This document shows, piece after piece, positions 1-11,054 of a DNA stretch of 64,000 bases. The position numbers were made by a program, and so were the translations under genes. Each line of letters begins with the position of its first letter. Position 1 is the first letter of the stretch. The notes below the pieces were generated by a model. That model made no database searches and had not been told where the DNA came from. It was given only the letters and a program-made list of their open reading frames with translations. Source of the stretch: Turritopsis dohrnii (lineage: Eukaryota; Cnidaria; Hydrozoa; Anthoathecata; Oceaniidae); assembly GCA_027922465.2 (NCBI GenBank), contig BQMF02000229.1:496001-560000 (forward strand), read 5' to 3'.

Positions 1-335
1 TATTTTTAAAACATGTCGGAGTTTTTACAATACTCGTTAGTTGATAGTTTTCACAGAACACTTTTAATGCATTCGTATTTACACTTTCATTGAGGTCTCC
101 CATTAATATAAAGTTATCGTACTTCGTGGAGATTAAGTCTAACGTCTTAGATAAATTATCTAAATGTGTCACGATAGCTGACTTTTTCGGATTGTAAGAA
201 CAGCAGATAAGCCATTTTATTTTTCGCAGGTTTAGCTCAACAGAAAAACCTTCAATATTCTCCTTCAATATTCAAAATCCTGGTAGGGATGTCTTCCCGT
301 ACGTGAAGTAGCATCCCCCTCCATGGGCATTTCGA
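1..335 (-). mobile_element. LINE-A, endonuclease fragment (downstream part)
   Basis: On the minus strand this stretch encodes the middle of the endonuclease domain of a non-LTR retrotransposon. Visible pieces are HGGG followed in another frame by LLHVREDIP, then an open frame with the GDLNES core motif and KTPTCFKN at the window edge. One frameshift lies near position 255-260, so the copy is dead. The upstream half of the same domain is found at 1656-1970; the two halves were separated by a later insertion. The element runs off the left edge. Class (CR1/L2-like) is an inference from the motif style. Confidence 0.8.
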
Positions 336-1655
336 TAAGTAAGTAAAGTAAGTAAGTAAAGTAAGTAAACATTTATTTAACGTTGGTATAACCATAGTTA
401 CAAGTACTAATTAAAACCAACTACAATAAAATGGGTGAGAAAAGAATACATATACTGGAAAAAAATATTTAAAAAAAGAAAAAAAATATCAAGGGGAACA
501 AAGGGGACATAAACATTTAAGTCCATTCCACAGACTCAATTCTTTTTTGAAAATAGAAGCACTTTTGCTGAGTTTAATCCGGTCTGGCACAGAATTCCAA
601 AGTTGACATCCTCGAAATAAGATCGAGTTTGTACCGTAACGAATGGATTTGGTAGGAGGAAGCTTCAACTACGATGGCCCTGAAGGTTCATTCGTGAGCA
701 CAAAAAAATGTGCTACGCATATACTTTTTTGTGCTACGCATAAAACCTTTTGTGTTACGCATAAAACTTTTTGTGCTACGCATAGAAGTTTTTGTGCTAC
801 GCATAAATTTTTGTGTTACGCGCATTTATTTTCTGTGTAAAGTGCTCCGCGTTTATTTCGATCTCATTTCCATTCTGGTCTGTATATTGTTGACAATTAT
901 TGTTGACAATTTCGTACATTCTCATCCATGTGCATAATGATGGTGGATCACATGCTTACCAAGTGAACTACCACTACCTTCAAAAACTTCTTTTTTGATA
1001 ATGTTAGTTATCTCTTCTCTATTTTCTTCATCGTTTTGAAATCTCCTCCTAAGACCAAGCCTAGTTAAAAGCCCTTTTAATGTTGACAAGCTGATTACAT
1101 GGTTGTGTTGGACAGCTAGAAAGAAGATGATTTCTACGTTTGTATAAGCTTGGCCAAAATACAAACTAGTGTTATTGGAGATGATGTAGATTGAAGAATG
1201 AGCAAGTAATTTAAATTTAACGCTGTTTGTCGTTCCTCATCAATTCTTGCGCGCTTTTTTGCTTTTTGCACCATGTAACATTACACACTAAATAGCATAA
1301 ATTAAGGACCAGATATAGGTTGTTGATTTTTTTGCGCTAACAAACAAAAAACACAAACATGAAAAAAGCATTTGTATAACAATGTAAAAAATAACTGTGT
1401 AGCACAACAATATCTGCGTAGAGAAAAAACTTATGCGTAACACAAAAAAGCTATGCGCAGCCCAAAAAAAATCTATGCGTAGGCCAAAATATTCTATGCT
1501 TAGGCCAAAACATTCCACGCGTAGCACATTTTTTTGTGCGTGCATATGAACCTTCAGGGCCATCGTATTCAACAAAATTGAGGTACGGAGGGAATAATCA
1601 GTGATTTTCCGTACAAATAGGTTTTTAAGGATGTCAGGATGTGAACCAAATAGGC
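336..1655 (-). mobile_element. LINE-B 3' end nested in LINE-A
   Basis: The block interrupts the LINE-A reading frame between the residues RLDA (near 1656) and HGGG (near 335). Its left end is a (TAAG)n-type tract at about 336-372, as expected of a microsatellite-like LINE 3' tail read on the minus strand. No coding frame is recognisable. It is itself interrupted by the IS3EU-like element at 670-1567. LINE identity is inferred from the tail and the insertion pattern; the right boundary is approximate. Confidence 0.5.
670..1567. mobile_element. IS3EU-like non-autonomous DNA transposon, 6-bp TSD
   Basis: The 898-bp element begins TACGATGGCCCTGAAGGTTC and ends with its inverted complement. It is flanked by a perfect 6-bp direct repeat, TTCAAC, at 664-669 and 1568-1573. 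Both subterminal zones carry several copies of a motif like TTTTGTGCTACGCATA, in opposite orientations, as expected of transposase-binding sites. A minus-strand frame at about 922-1164 encodes an 80-residue piece resembling the N-terminal helix-turn-helix region of cnidarian/fish integrase-type transposases (ISLSTLKGLLTRLGLRRR). The TA termini plus 6-bp TSD fit the IS3EU group. No catalytic core remains, so it depends on a transposase elsewhere. Confidence 0.8.
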
Positions 1656-1970
1656 ATCTAATCTTACAGCAAGATTATATCCCTCCATAAAGAATTGCCT
1701 GTTTGTAAATGACTGGTCAAGTTTTGTTCCTGATATCAAGAAAATATCCACATTTCCTCTGACTAGTTTTCGTAAATAAAGAAATTTATTGCGGATTGAG
1801 TTAATATCTATTTGAGCAAATATCAAACTTTTGAGGTTTTTTGCTCTAAGGCTCCCCAATCTCCCAGAAGAGTTTTTGTCTTTGGACCTAGATACCCTTG
1901 AGATATAGTTCAGACTCATTTTTAGACTCATTTCGAGTAAAAACTTATACCTGTCGCTTGTTGGCATCAC
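1656..1970 (-). mobile_element. LINE-A, endonuclease fragment (upstream part)
   Basis: The minus strand is open through about 1970-1656. It encodes the start of a LINE apurinic-type endonuclease domain: IFAQIDINSIRNKF, then GNVDIFLISGTKLD and a segment ending RLDA. It continues at 335 after the nested LINE-B insertion. In such domains the ETK glutamate is catalytic; here it reads GTK, so the residue is lost. Confidence 0.75.
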
Positions 1971-2383
1971 TTTGAGCGTAGATGTCGAATAAAATTCATT
2001 GCTAGTCTTCCACAGCCCCGTTCATTCAAATGCAGTTTTTTATTTCCGAAGTGCTCACTTGTCATTTTTTACCAGCTTTAGTTTCAAGTCGTGTATGGTT
2101 TTAGTTTCAAGTACGTTTCAGGTGATGTATCGTCACTGCAGCTTTCGCATGATCGTTACGTATTCACGTTCATTTGTGTGCGGCAAGTTATTATGCGCAT
2201 GAGCGAACATTTTCTCTGAAAAAGCCGTTAAAGATGGCGGAGTGGACTGGAAGAGAGATTGCTTTTATTTGTTTTTCTGGATGAATATGTAATAAAAAGC
2301 ATATTTAATACGGTTAGAGACCGCTGACCGAATGTCATTGCAGACACAAGTCATTACTTTCACTTTTAAAATTATTTTTTTAA
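1971..2383. other. Unassigned stretch
   Basis: About 400 bases between LINE-A and the tandem 0.9 kb repeats. A 67-codon plus-strand frame (1999-2202) has no recognisable motif. It may be LINE 5' sequence. Confidence 0.3.
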
Positions 2384-3294
2384 ACTAGCCGCCAAGGCGG
2401 CGTCGCTCGCCGCCCATTTGCGCCTGCTCTGTGTCACCCCGGAGGCCCAAATAAACCTCATATTTCCTTAAAAACGGCTAGTACAACTTGTGTTCAGCCA
2501 GAGGCAGATTCAAAATCAAATATGAAATATCAGTTTAAACAAATGGTTCCAAATAACCCAAATTTCATGATGTGCTATTCCTTTACTTTTTAAAACCAAT
2601 CGTTTTTCAATTTACACTCAAAACGTATAGAGAAAAAACTTCAACTTATTATTGGCTTTTGTTTTAAAAAAGTTACGCGCTCTAACATGGGTGCTATCAA
2701 ACAGTGCGAAAATGGTTTCTCTTCTTAAAAATATCACAAGGGAGGAGAAAGAATGGCACGTGCTAAATGAATAAACTGAACAAAAGAAACGTTCGATCAG
2801 AAGCGCTTAACAATTAAAAGAAATTCAATTATTAAAAGAAAAGCAAAAAACATTGCGTTTCATGATACTCTTTTTTTAACTATTGGTTTTTTAACATTTT
2901 GATTGCTCGAAAAAAAGTTTACCCGTCTCAGACAGTCAGGCAAGCGTTAGGATACACTGGCAAACGGAACATGCTGCCACGTTCTGCCACTGCTGCTTTT
3001 TGTCCAAAATGTTTAATCAGTTAGTTTCTTTGTATTTAGTTGATGTATTGTTTTCCAAGCCAAGTCAACGGTGGTCCTTGGAATATAAAACTAACGACAA
3101 TAATAAAAACAAAATGTTATCTATATTGGTTCACCAGCCAAAAACGTCACGTTTGATTGGGGTTGCAATGTATTTGCTTCGAACTCACGTTGCACACAAA
3201 AAAAGAAATAATTTCGCTCACAACTCAATCTACCATTTTGCGTGACTTACAAACAAACAAACAGACAGACAGAGAATCGGTTATTAATATATAG
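2384..3294 (+). repeat. 0.9 kb interspersed repeat, tandem unit 1
   Basis: The unit starts ACTAGCCGCCAAGGCGGC, a GC-rich hairpin-forming end, and finishes with an ACAGACAG-rich tract followed by TATTAATATATAG. The adjacent unit at 3295 is homologous along its length, with small indels. No terminal inverted repeats are visible. Inside is a short coding-like remnant (MGAIK...LLKNIT), better kept in unit 2. The hairpin plus lack of TIRs could suit a Helitron-like or other non-autonomous repeat; class is not settled. Confidence 0.65.
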
Positions 3295-4153
3295 ACTAGC
3301 CGCCAAGGCGGCGTCGCTCGCCGCCGATGTTCACATGCTCTGTATCACTGTATCAATAAACGTCAAATTTCCTTATAAACGGCTCGTACAACTTGTGTTC
3401 AACCAGAAGCATATTCGAAGTCACAACCTCTGATAAAACCAATCTTTTATCAGTGTAACAATACACTCAAAATGTAGAGAGAGAAAACTTCAACTTTTTA
3501 TTAGCTTTTGTTTTAAAAAAGTTACCCACTCTAACATGGGTGCTATCAAACGTAAGGAAGAAATAGTTTCTCTTCTTAAAAACATCACGACGGAGGAGAG
3601 AAAAAAGGCACGTGCTAATTGAATAAATAGAATAAAAAACGTTCGATCAGAACGCTTAACAATTAAAAGAAGAAATTAATTTGTTAAAAGAAAAGCAAAA
3701 AAAAAAAAAAAAACACATTTTGTTTTGATATAATACTCTTTTTTTACCTATCGGTTTTTAAACATTTTGATTGCTCAAAAAAAAAGTTCACCCGTCTCAG
3801 ACAGTCAGGCAAGAGATAGTGGCAAATCGCACATGCTGCCACGTTCTGCCACTGCTGCTTTTTGTCCAAAATGTTTAATCAGTTAGTTTCTTTGTATTTA
3901 GTTGATGTACTGTTTTCAAAGCCAAGTCAACGTGGAATATAAAACTAACAATAATGATAAAAACAAAACGTTATTCCTATTAGTTCATCAGCCAAAAAAA
4001 GTCACGTTCGATTGGGGTTGCAATGTATTTGCTTCGAACTCACGTCGCACACAAAAAAAGAAATAATTTCGCTCACAACTCAATCTACCATTTTGCGTGA
4101 CAGACAAACAAACAGACAGACAGACAGACAGAGAATCGGCTATTAATATATAG
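3295..4153 (+). repeat. 0.9 kb interspersed repeat, tandem unit 2
   Basis: This is a second copy of the preceding unit, joined head to tail exactly at ATATATAG/ACTAGCC. It keeps the GC-rich start, a coding-like remnant near 3536 (MGAIKRKEEIVSLLKNITTE, then stops), a poly-A run, and the (ACAG)n plus TATTAATATATAG end. Confidence 0.65.
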
Positions 4154-7100
4154 ATTCTACTCACGTGGGGAAGAGTACAGGATCAGCAAAGCGAGCACTG
4201 TACAAACTGCATTTCCCAGAAGGTATACTGACTAATTGCTGAAATATATCACAAAAAAAATTTTTCAGAGGGTTTGTTGAATATGTATTGGTAGTATTAA
4301 GGTATATGAAGTAGATGGTGCATAATTTGATATGGTGTCAGTTTTTTATGGGTATTTGTTTTGGTTCAAAGATGGCTCTCAGATCAAGCACCAAAAACCT
4401 TCATCCAGGAACACTTTACTTCAAGAAAGACTGTGAATGTGAAATTGTTTTAACTACTAATAAGCTATATACAAAAATGAATGTATTTTGAACCTTTGCA
4501 TTTCCTTTTTTGTCTGCTGTGGTGTCATTAACTGGGAGAAACCCAGTTCTTGAATGCGGCAGATGTAATACGAGTTTTTAAAATTTCCTGATCAATTGAG
4601 TAGGACTGACGTTTCACTTGTTTCATGATATCTGTTTTTAAGCAGTCCCATCTCGATTAGTATATTGAAAGCTTTTGTATATTTTAATTTCTAAAGTGGT
4701 AAATCGAGTAAATGTAAACACATTTATTCTGAACAAGGAAGCTTCGGAAGTCAATGAGTTTTTCTGAAAGACTGTTTATTCATTCCCTTATTTATATACC
4801 TATGATGAAGTCAGCTTCTATAGATATACATTGAGTTACTATTTTTTCGAAGAAGCTTCAGAAATTCGTTTTACTTTCTAACAAATGTTGATAATGGAGA
4901 CATTGATGGATAAAAAACTTGTGATTTATGCATTCAATAAATTTATTCGCAGAATAATGTTTTAACGTTTCATTGTTTTCTAGCAGGTAATGTAATAAAT
5001 ATATAAACAATATTCAGTATGAAAATGGAAAAGGTTATTGAAGTAAAATATTCAATTCACAAAGAGTGCATAAGAAAAAAGAAATTATTGGCAGAAATTT
5101 GTGACTATTATCGAGGACGAAACTGTTGAAGAAGTAATCTTTTCTAAAGGGACATTGTTCATGTAGAGAATGTTGAGAAGGAAACCGTTGAAGAATTAAC
5201 AATCTCTGAAGATACAGATGTAACTTGTTGATTAGGATGTATCAAATTCTATGACAATTCCTCACTTGTTTCGTACAATAATGCTGTGTTTTTGGTGAAG
5301 CTTTTGAAGATACACTGGAATCTTGTTATGATTCGTAGTCTTTTCACATCTCAGTGTAACCTTGGAACAAGGTTTGGAATGAATAATCATAGAAACTTTG
5401 AAGCAGTTTACTTACGACATTATTATGCTTTTGTTGTTGTTTGTCAAAAAAATTGGCTGGAAAAGAAAAATTCTATGTTTTTTTATTAATTGTGTATAAT
5501 ACTTAATTTGTCTAGTTTAACTTAGATCAACCAGATTTAAATGATATGACATTGGAATTAGTTCTTGAAATTTCCTACTTGATGACATGTAGCACTACAT
5601 TCTGAGGAATTGCTTTTTCGTACATTCAAATTCATTGTTAACTTTTTGCTGTGTTTTCAAATAATTTTAGGGTTTTTTTTCCAATTTCGAACCTCACTCT
5701 AAAGCATTTAATCATTTGTTTAACATTACCATCAGTGACAACATAAGTAAAGTTTGCACTGCGGATGGACATTTTGTTTCTGCCTTTCCATTTTGTCAGG
5801 CAGCAAAGGCACATTGTGTGTGTTTACATTTCATAGCTGAATAGTTTGTAAATTCAATGTAAAACACAAAGGATGTTTGCACAGTTCTGTGGGTTTTCAG
5901 CAGATAGTGTGGGGTTCGGGCAATGACAAAGGGAAGGAGTGTTTTGATGTGTTCAGAAGATTTCAGATTTTGACCAAACATTTTTTTTATCTTCCCCTTT
6001 TGTGGATTTTTTCTGCGGTCTGCCTTTCGCTTGTGTTTTCACAGAATTGCAGATAACATATTTGGGAGTTTCCAGACCACTCAGTAAAGGTGTGATCCTC
6101 TCTGTGTGTTCACGAAAGTTTCTATATTCCTCCAATTTGAATAGCAATTCAAGTCAAGCATGTGTTTTTGGGGTAGATCCCTGATCCTGACACCAGTCAA
6201 CTCAGAATGCTATCTTTTATTCTGTAAAGTAAAAGTATAATTTTAAAAAGGATTTTTTTCAGGCTATTTCCACACGATCTACTAAATTTCTCAAATGTGC
6301 TTCAAGAGGGTGGCCATATTGAGGTGGTTGACGATATTTCCGATAACATCCTTAAAAAAACTGACACCAACGTGGAATTTTCAGGAAAACTAGATAAAAG
6401 ATAGATGTTTCGAATTAAATTGTGTTTCTTGACTTAAAAAATATTTTGATGCTTCATTTTTGATGATGCTATGCCTGAGAGCACGTCTCTGTAGTAAATC
6501 AGAGAATAGCTATCGATTCAATCGAAAATCGAATATGATAGCTGTGTCTGTCTATTCTGTGGTCTTATTAAATTCAAGCAAAAACATCTGCTTTCGCATT
6601 TTATTAACGAAATATGATAAATTTCCTAATTTAAGAAGGTATATGAAACTACTCAAAATCTTTCATCAGAAGTTTCCATGTTGATTTTTCATAATCTCGC
6701 TGACGCATGCGCATAATAACATTCCGCCTGCACGCAAAACTGAACGAACGTGTATTGTCGGTTCCGAGAGGATGATTTTAAGTCCAGGAAAATAGTTCTT
6801 CATATAAGCCATTAGGTTACTTAGTTTATCGACAATTACTCTAGAAGTGTCTGTCGCTGGTGAAATTTACGCAAAAATTTGAACAATTTCCGCATTAGGC
6901 CTAGAGGAAATAGCTTTTAGGCTAATTTTTCAAGATATCTGAATGGCTATCCATTCTGTTCTTGTTGCGTACGTGAGAACAGGTCTATCACAATTCCCAA
7001 AGTATGACTTATGGTTCACATGAAGAATAAAATGATATTCCATAGAAGTGAACCAAAATCATTTTAAAATCAAGGAAAAATCAGGGAAAAATCAGCAAGT

Positions 7101-7669
7101 AACTGCCAACTTTAATATCAGGACCTTCCAATTGTTATTTGTGCACACCTTCCAAATTTTGTCAGAAATGTGAATTGGGTAATATATTTAAGTAAACATT
7201 GTTGGTAATATATATTTAAATAAACATTGAAATTGTTCATAACTTGCATTAATACGAGCAGGAGAAACTTGGGCATTCCAAAGATTTTAATCCATGACAT
7301 TTAACAGGAATTACAAGATAAAAATTATACATAACTTAAATCAACATAACATACAATACGAAAATCTATTTCTACTAAACTCGCCAGTGGCGGATCCAGA
7401 GGTAAGCCACAACTTGTGTAGGAGAGTGTTAGCAATTCAAACATAAAAGAAAAAGGTTCAAATAATCCCATTGATAACATGAACTGAATTCACAACTTAT
7501 GTTAATGCGCTTCTCCACAAGTTGCGACTACACTCTAGATCCACCAATGTCTGCATATTACCACTTCTATGGAGTCTACAAATAACACCAATGTGCCCGA
7601 AGAGACAAATAACACAATAAAACTTTGCTAGAATCTGTATGAAAATGTTTTTTTCGAACATGATATACC
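4154..7669. other. Gene-poor stretch
   Basis: No gene is recognised. Around 5088-5200 is a degenerate coding-like piece related to the minus strand near 33,110-33,200. Around 5700-6150 the minus strand has two overlapping short frames (64 and 61 residues) in different phases that could be a decayed transposon protein; I could not name it. The rest is A+T-rich, with no clear exon or repeat boundary. Confidence 0.3.
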
Positions 7670-7670
7670 T

Positions 7671-8064
7671 TAAGGGGATTTTTTTTGCGTGGACTAATTT
7701 TTGCGAGCCAAGGTTTGACAGCGTTTTACATGGATTAATATTTTTAATTCAGAGCTTCTCAAGGAAAATGTTTGGATTTATATTTGCGAATGGGCACAAA
7801 ATGCAATGTGTGTACTTTATAATATAGCTTAGAAGTAGCCGCAAAAATCACCATTTCCATGCCTGCCACATTGCAAAACCAATAGTTGCTTCATAAGTAT
7901 ATACAAGGAAATAGTTAATGTATGAAAGGTACGCAGAGCCAAAAAAATGAGCAAATAAAATCATGAAATTTTGCGTGGATTTATTTTCGCGAATCGTTTA
8001 TGTCTTGACGTTTTGTGTGGATTTATTGCAAAACTTAATCCACGCAAAAAAAAAAATCCCCTTA
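7671..8064. mobile_element. MITE with TAAGGGGATT inverted termini
   Basis: The left end reads TAAGGGGATTTTTTTTGCGT and the right end carries its inverted complement, ACGCAAAAAAAAAAATCCCC, then TTA. Inside are further GCGTGGAT and TTTTTGCGA motifs. The flanks TTAA (left) and TTAG (right) would suit a TTAA target, as in piggyBac or Kolobok, or a TA target; the sequence does not decide between them. No coding capacity. Confidence 0.7.
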
Positions 8065-9233
8065 GCGTATTGTGTCCTAGAACATATTACACTCCAAATT
8101 TTCACAAGGCCTTACTGATCTCATTGTATGTATATAATTGGTTGGAATCTAATCTTCATCCAAAAAGTTTGTTTTCCTCTGACATATATCCAAACTAAAT
8201 CATTGTGCCTCCATTGAGCGGTTTGCAGGATTATTTTGAACGATGTCATCTTAAAATCTTTTAAACGTGAATTTAAAACTAATCAGTTCCACACAAGTGA
8301 TAACTTGACCGAGCATTGTACAGTGATGAATAATTTGATACAGTCTGGAATTCCCAAAATTGCTCCCTTCTTTAATTTATTACCGCTTTTCAATTCACTA
8401 TGACGTTTCGAACCCAGAAAAACAGTTTTATAAGACACATCGTTCACCAATATCTTGCACATATTTATACTTTCAGTATGGGTATATAATGTTTGAGTCA
8501 ATTAATTCACTGTGATTTGTGCTGCAATGATAATTTCATTTGTTTTTTGTTTTTTTTTCAATATCTTCAATTTTCGGTGTAATATTTATTAAATGAAATG
8601 AACATGTTTCATGCATTTATTGATAAGATGTATTCACGTAATGTTGATACTACATACTTCTGCTGTGATATTGAAAGTTTTTTTCACAGCTAAGTTTCGT
8701 TTACTATCAAACCTTCACCTTCTTTTTCAAGAATTTTTCCCAGAGTCAGCTAAACATCAATATTTCCTCCATAAGTAATGTTCTCATGATTATATTTCGA
8801 TTGCAATAGTAGATAAAGTCTTAAAGTTCTTCTTCAAAGCTTCTTCTACATCTACATCTTCCTACCCTCAAAACATAAAACAAATCGGTTCGAGAACGTT
8901 TCACGTGTTCGGTGTGCATATTTTACTGACTTTTTAAAGAAATTTTAAAGATAATTGAATTGGAAAGTTTTAAATATAAAACGGCTAAAATAACTTCTAA
9001 AAGTGTTTGAAAAGTATAAAAAGCTTTTTATTTTTTGTGAATTATTATTGAAAGTGGCCTTTTTGTATTACATTTTGCATAGAGTTTTGGGTCTGTCATT
9101 AACTATTCTGAATAAACAAACAATCCGAAAACCGAACGGACTTTCCGAAAACAGCAAAAAACTGTTACGGAGAGAGAGAGATAGATAGAATGTCTAAATC
9201 AAACAATTTCCTTCGCTAAGGCGCGGAAATTGA
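8065..9233. other. Unassigned stretch
   Basis: No recognisable gene. The stretch ends with a short (GA)n run near 9173-9187, just before the start of the Argonaute segmental duplication. Confidence 0.3.
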
Positions 9234-9281
9234 ATAAAACCTTTCAAAATACTGCGCAATTACGCTATCTTGAATAATAGC

Positions 9282-9327
9282 ACTACTGCCACCAGTTATC
9301 GACTGGTTACTGGTTAGTGGCAGTAGT
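9282..9327. other. Conserved hairpin, copy 1
   Basis: A 46-bp imperfect palindrome, with ACTACTGCCAC at the left and its complement GTGGCAGTAGT at the right. The same structure is retained in copy 2 at 15526-15571. It may be a tiny inverted-repeat element or a structured 5' element; its function is unknown. Confidence 0.6.
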
Positions 9328-9849
9328 TTTGTTGTAAATTCTAGGGAGTACTTTTTTGGATCACTTCAACAAGTTGTGACTAATATTGCTTTACCAAGTT
9401 TTGACTGGCTCTGCACAATGTCTTTTTTTGAGAAGTATGCAGGTTGGATCCTTTATGTAGTTGAAATATTATTTTAATTTACCTCATACAAAATTTAAAC
9501 AAGATTCTTGTCAACATGGGTCATAAATTCAAAACGTTTGTCCAGATTCTTGGACTTTTCAACAACAACATCACTTCTGTTACTTTATGCTCTGAAGGTT
9601 TAAAAAGAGGGAGTGGATTTTAGTGGAAGTAATGATATTTACAAAAAAGAAATTGACAGAAATAGAGAAATACTCAAAGAAAAACTGTTCTTTGTAAATA
9701 TCATTTGCGATTTCTTAACTGTGTCAACATTGTCAAATCTCAAAAATTTTTACGCTTTATAAGTATATCAATAATCAATAATAAGATATTGTCATGAAAC
9801 AAAAGATTTCTAGAAAAAACTCCGTTGAATTCTGTAATGGGGCAGCTTT

Positions 9850-10138
9850 GCCACCGAATCCGCGCAGTGGTCTTCCTTGACCTTTCAAAGCATAAACAAC
9901 ATCAATAGCGGTGACGCTTTTTTGCGTGCTGGTGTCACAGCATCACGGATAACATTTTCCAACTTTAAGTACACGTCGAGTTTCTTCGTAAATCAAACCA
10001 GAGGTACGTTTCACGCCGCCACGACGAGCAAAACGACGGATAGCGGCTTTAGTGATGTTACCACTAAAATCTTTCGGTGACGTTTAGCACCTCCTTTTCC
10101 AAGACCTTTACCTCCTTCACGTCTTCACGTCCAGACAT
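9850..10138 (-). pseudogene. Histone H4 pseudogene
   Basis: Read on the minus strand from an ATG at 10138, the sequence follows the core histone H4 gene almost from first to last codon, starting MSGR and ending with GFGG codons at 9850. The frame is broken several times: an 8-bp tandem duplication just after the fourth codon, a loss of about 16 bp in the segment for RDNIQG, and further small losses in the VFLEN and TYTEHAKR segments. No stop codon follows GFGG in frame. The block is absent from the equivalent position in duplication copy 2, so it arrived in (or was lost from) one copy only. It cannot make histone H4. Confidence 0.88.
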
Positions 10139-10644
10139 TTTCGATATAAGTTGTGACTGAGTTCCGTAAACAAAAGCTGAAATCAATCGAATGAGGTTAC
10201 GTAAGAATCGCGCTGAGTCAACGGTATCAGATTCCTACTGCTGGTGGAAACAACTCTATCGACCAATTATTGAAATTTCCGTAACGGCAAGACAATTTTC
10301 AGTTGTTGAGGTATGAAATTAACAACGCACCGCTGCGTACAATGCGTTTTAGGTCCATGATAGACAAGCACATAAAATCTTCACTTAAATATTTGAAATT
10401 ATCAATCCATCGGTAGCAATTTTCAGCATTTCATGTCATGAATAGAATGATTTTTAATTTTTTACGCTGTCTCTGTTTATTATCAATTTTATCAATATCA
10501 AAAACTTAAATTTAAAGATGGAGGTTGAATTAAGGAATAATGCATTTTTAATAATACAATTCATAACATCAAAAAAGAAGCAGCTAATATTGAAATACAA
10601 GAAAGTTTGAAACTTCGGTTGGAAGAAACGAAAGATTATTTTCG

Positions 10645-11046
10645 GTGAGTAGTTCCAACATTCTTTTATCATTCATTTGATTGTTTTTGTAACATTTGAG
10701 CATGGTTATTTCTCAACTTTGACAGCGTTGCTCAAACTGATGAAATCCACAGCCGGCATAGATTTCTATCCTATAAAAGGTTTGACGATCCCTTACAAGT
10801 AGTTATGGTAGGGGAAAACAAAACAGTACAGAACAAAATCTTTTTTATGTGAACCTTCATAATTCGATCTCTTCACAAGCCGAATGTTTCAATACCCTCT
10901 CAGTTTTCATTTCTTTGCAAGGAGAACTAAGCAATTTGAATTTTGCCTTCACAGAACTAAAAAAAACTTTATTTTAGTCCCCTTCATTATTCCAATTATG
11001 TTATCATATGTAGGCACAGTGTTATTTTTATTTATTTGTTTCATAG
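10645..11046 (+). other. Putative 5' UTR intron of Argonaute copy 1
   Basis: A donor-like TTCG/GTGAGT at 10645 and an acceptor-like pyrimidine-rich TTTATTTGTTTCATAG ending at 11046 lie 8 bases before the start codon. Both are conserved in copy 2. The acceptor could instead receive a trans-spliced leader, as occurs in some cnidarians. Inferred from sequence only. Confidence 0.5.
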
Positions 11047-11054
11047 TTCTGAAT

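Noticed and set aside
9282..9327. Hairpin as a microRNA precursor
   Set aside because: The arms are only about 20 nt with a 4-nt bulge or mismatch and a total of 46 nt, too short for a typical precursor; left as an unexplained hairpin.
10884..11054. In-frame N-terminal extension of Argonaute copy 1 with a hydrophobic stretch that could look like a signal anchor
   Set aside because: The hydrophobic run is the translation of a pyrimidine-rich splice acceptor tract, is only partly kept in copy 2, and a good ATG with MGKGKKRRG is shared by both copies just after the acceptor.
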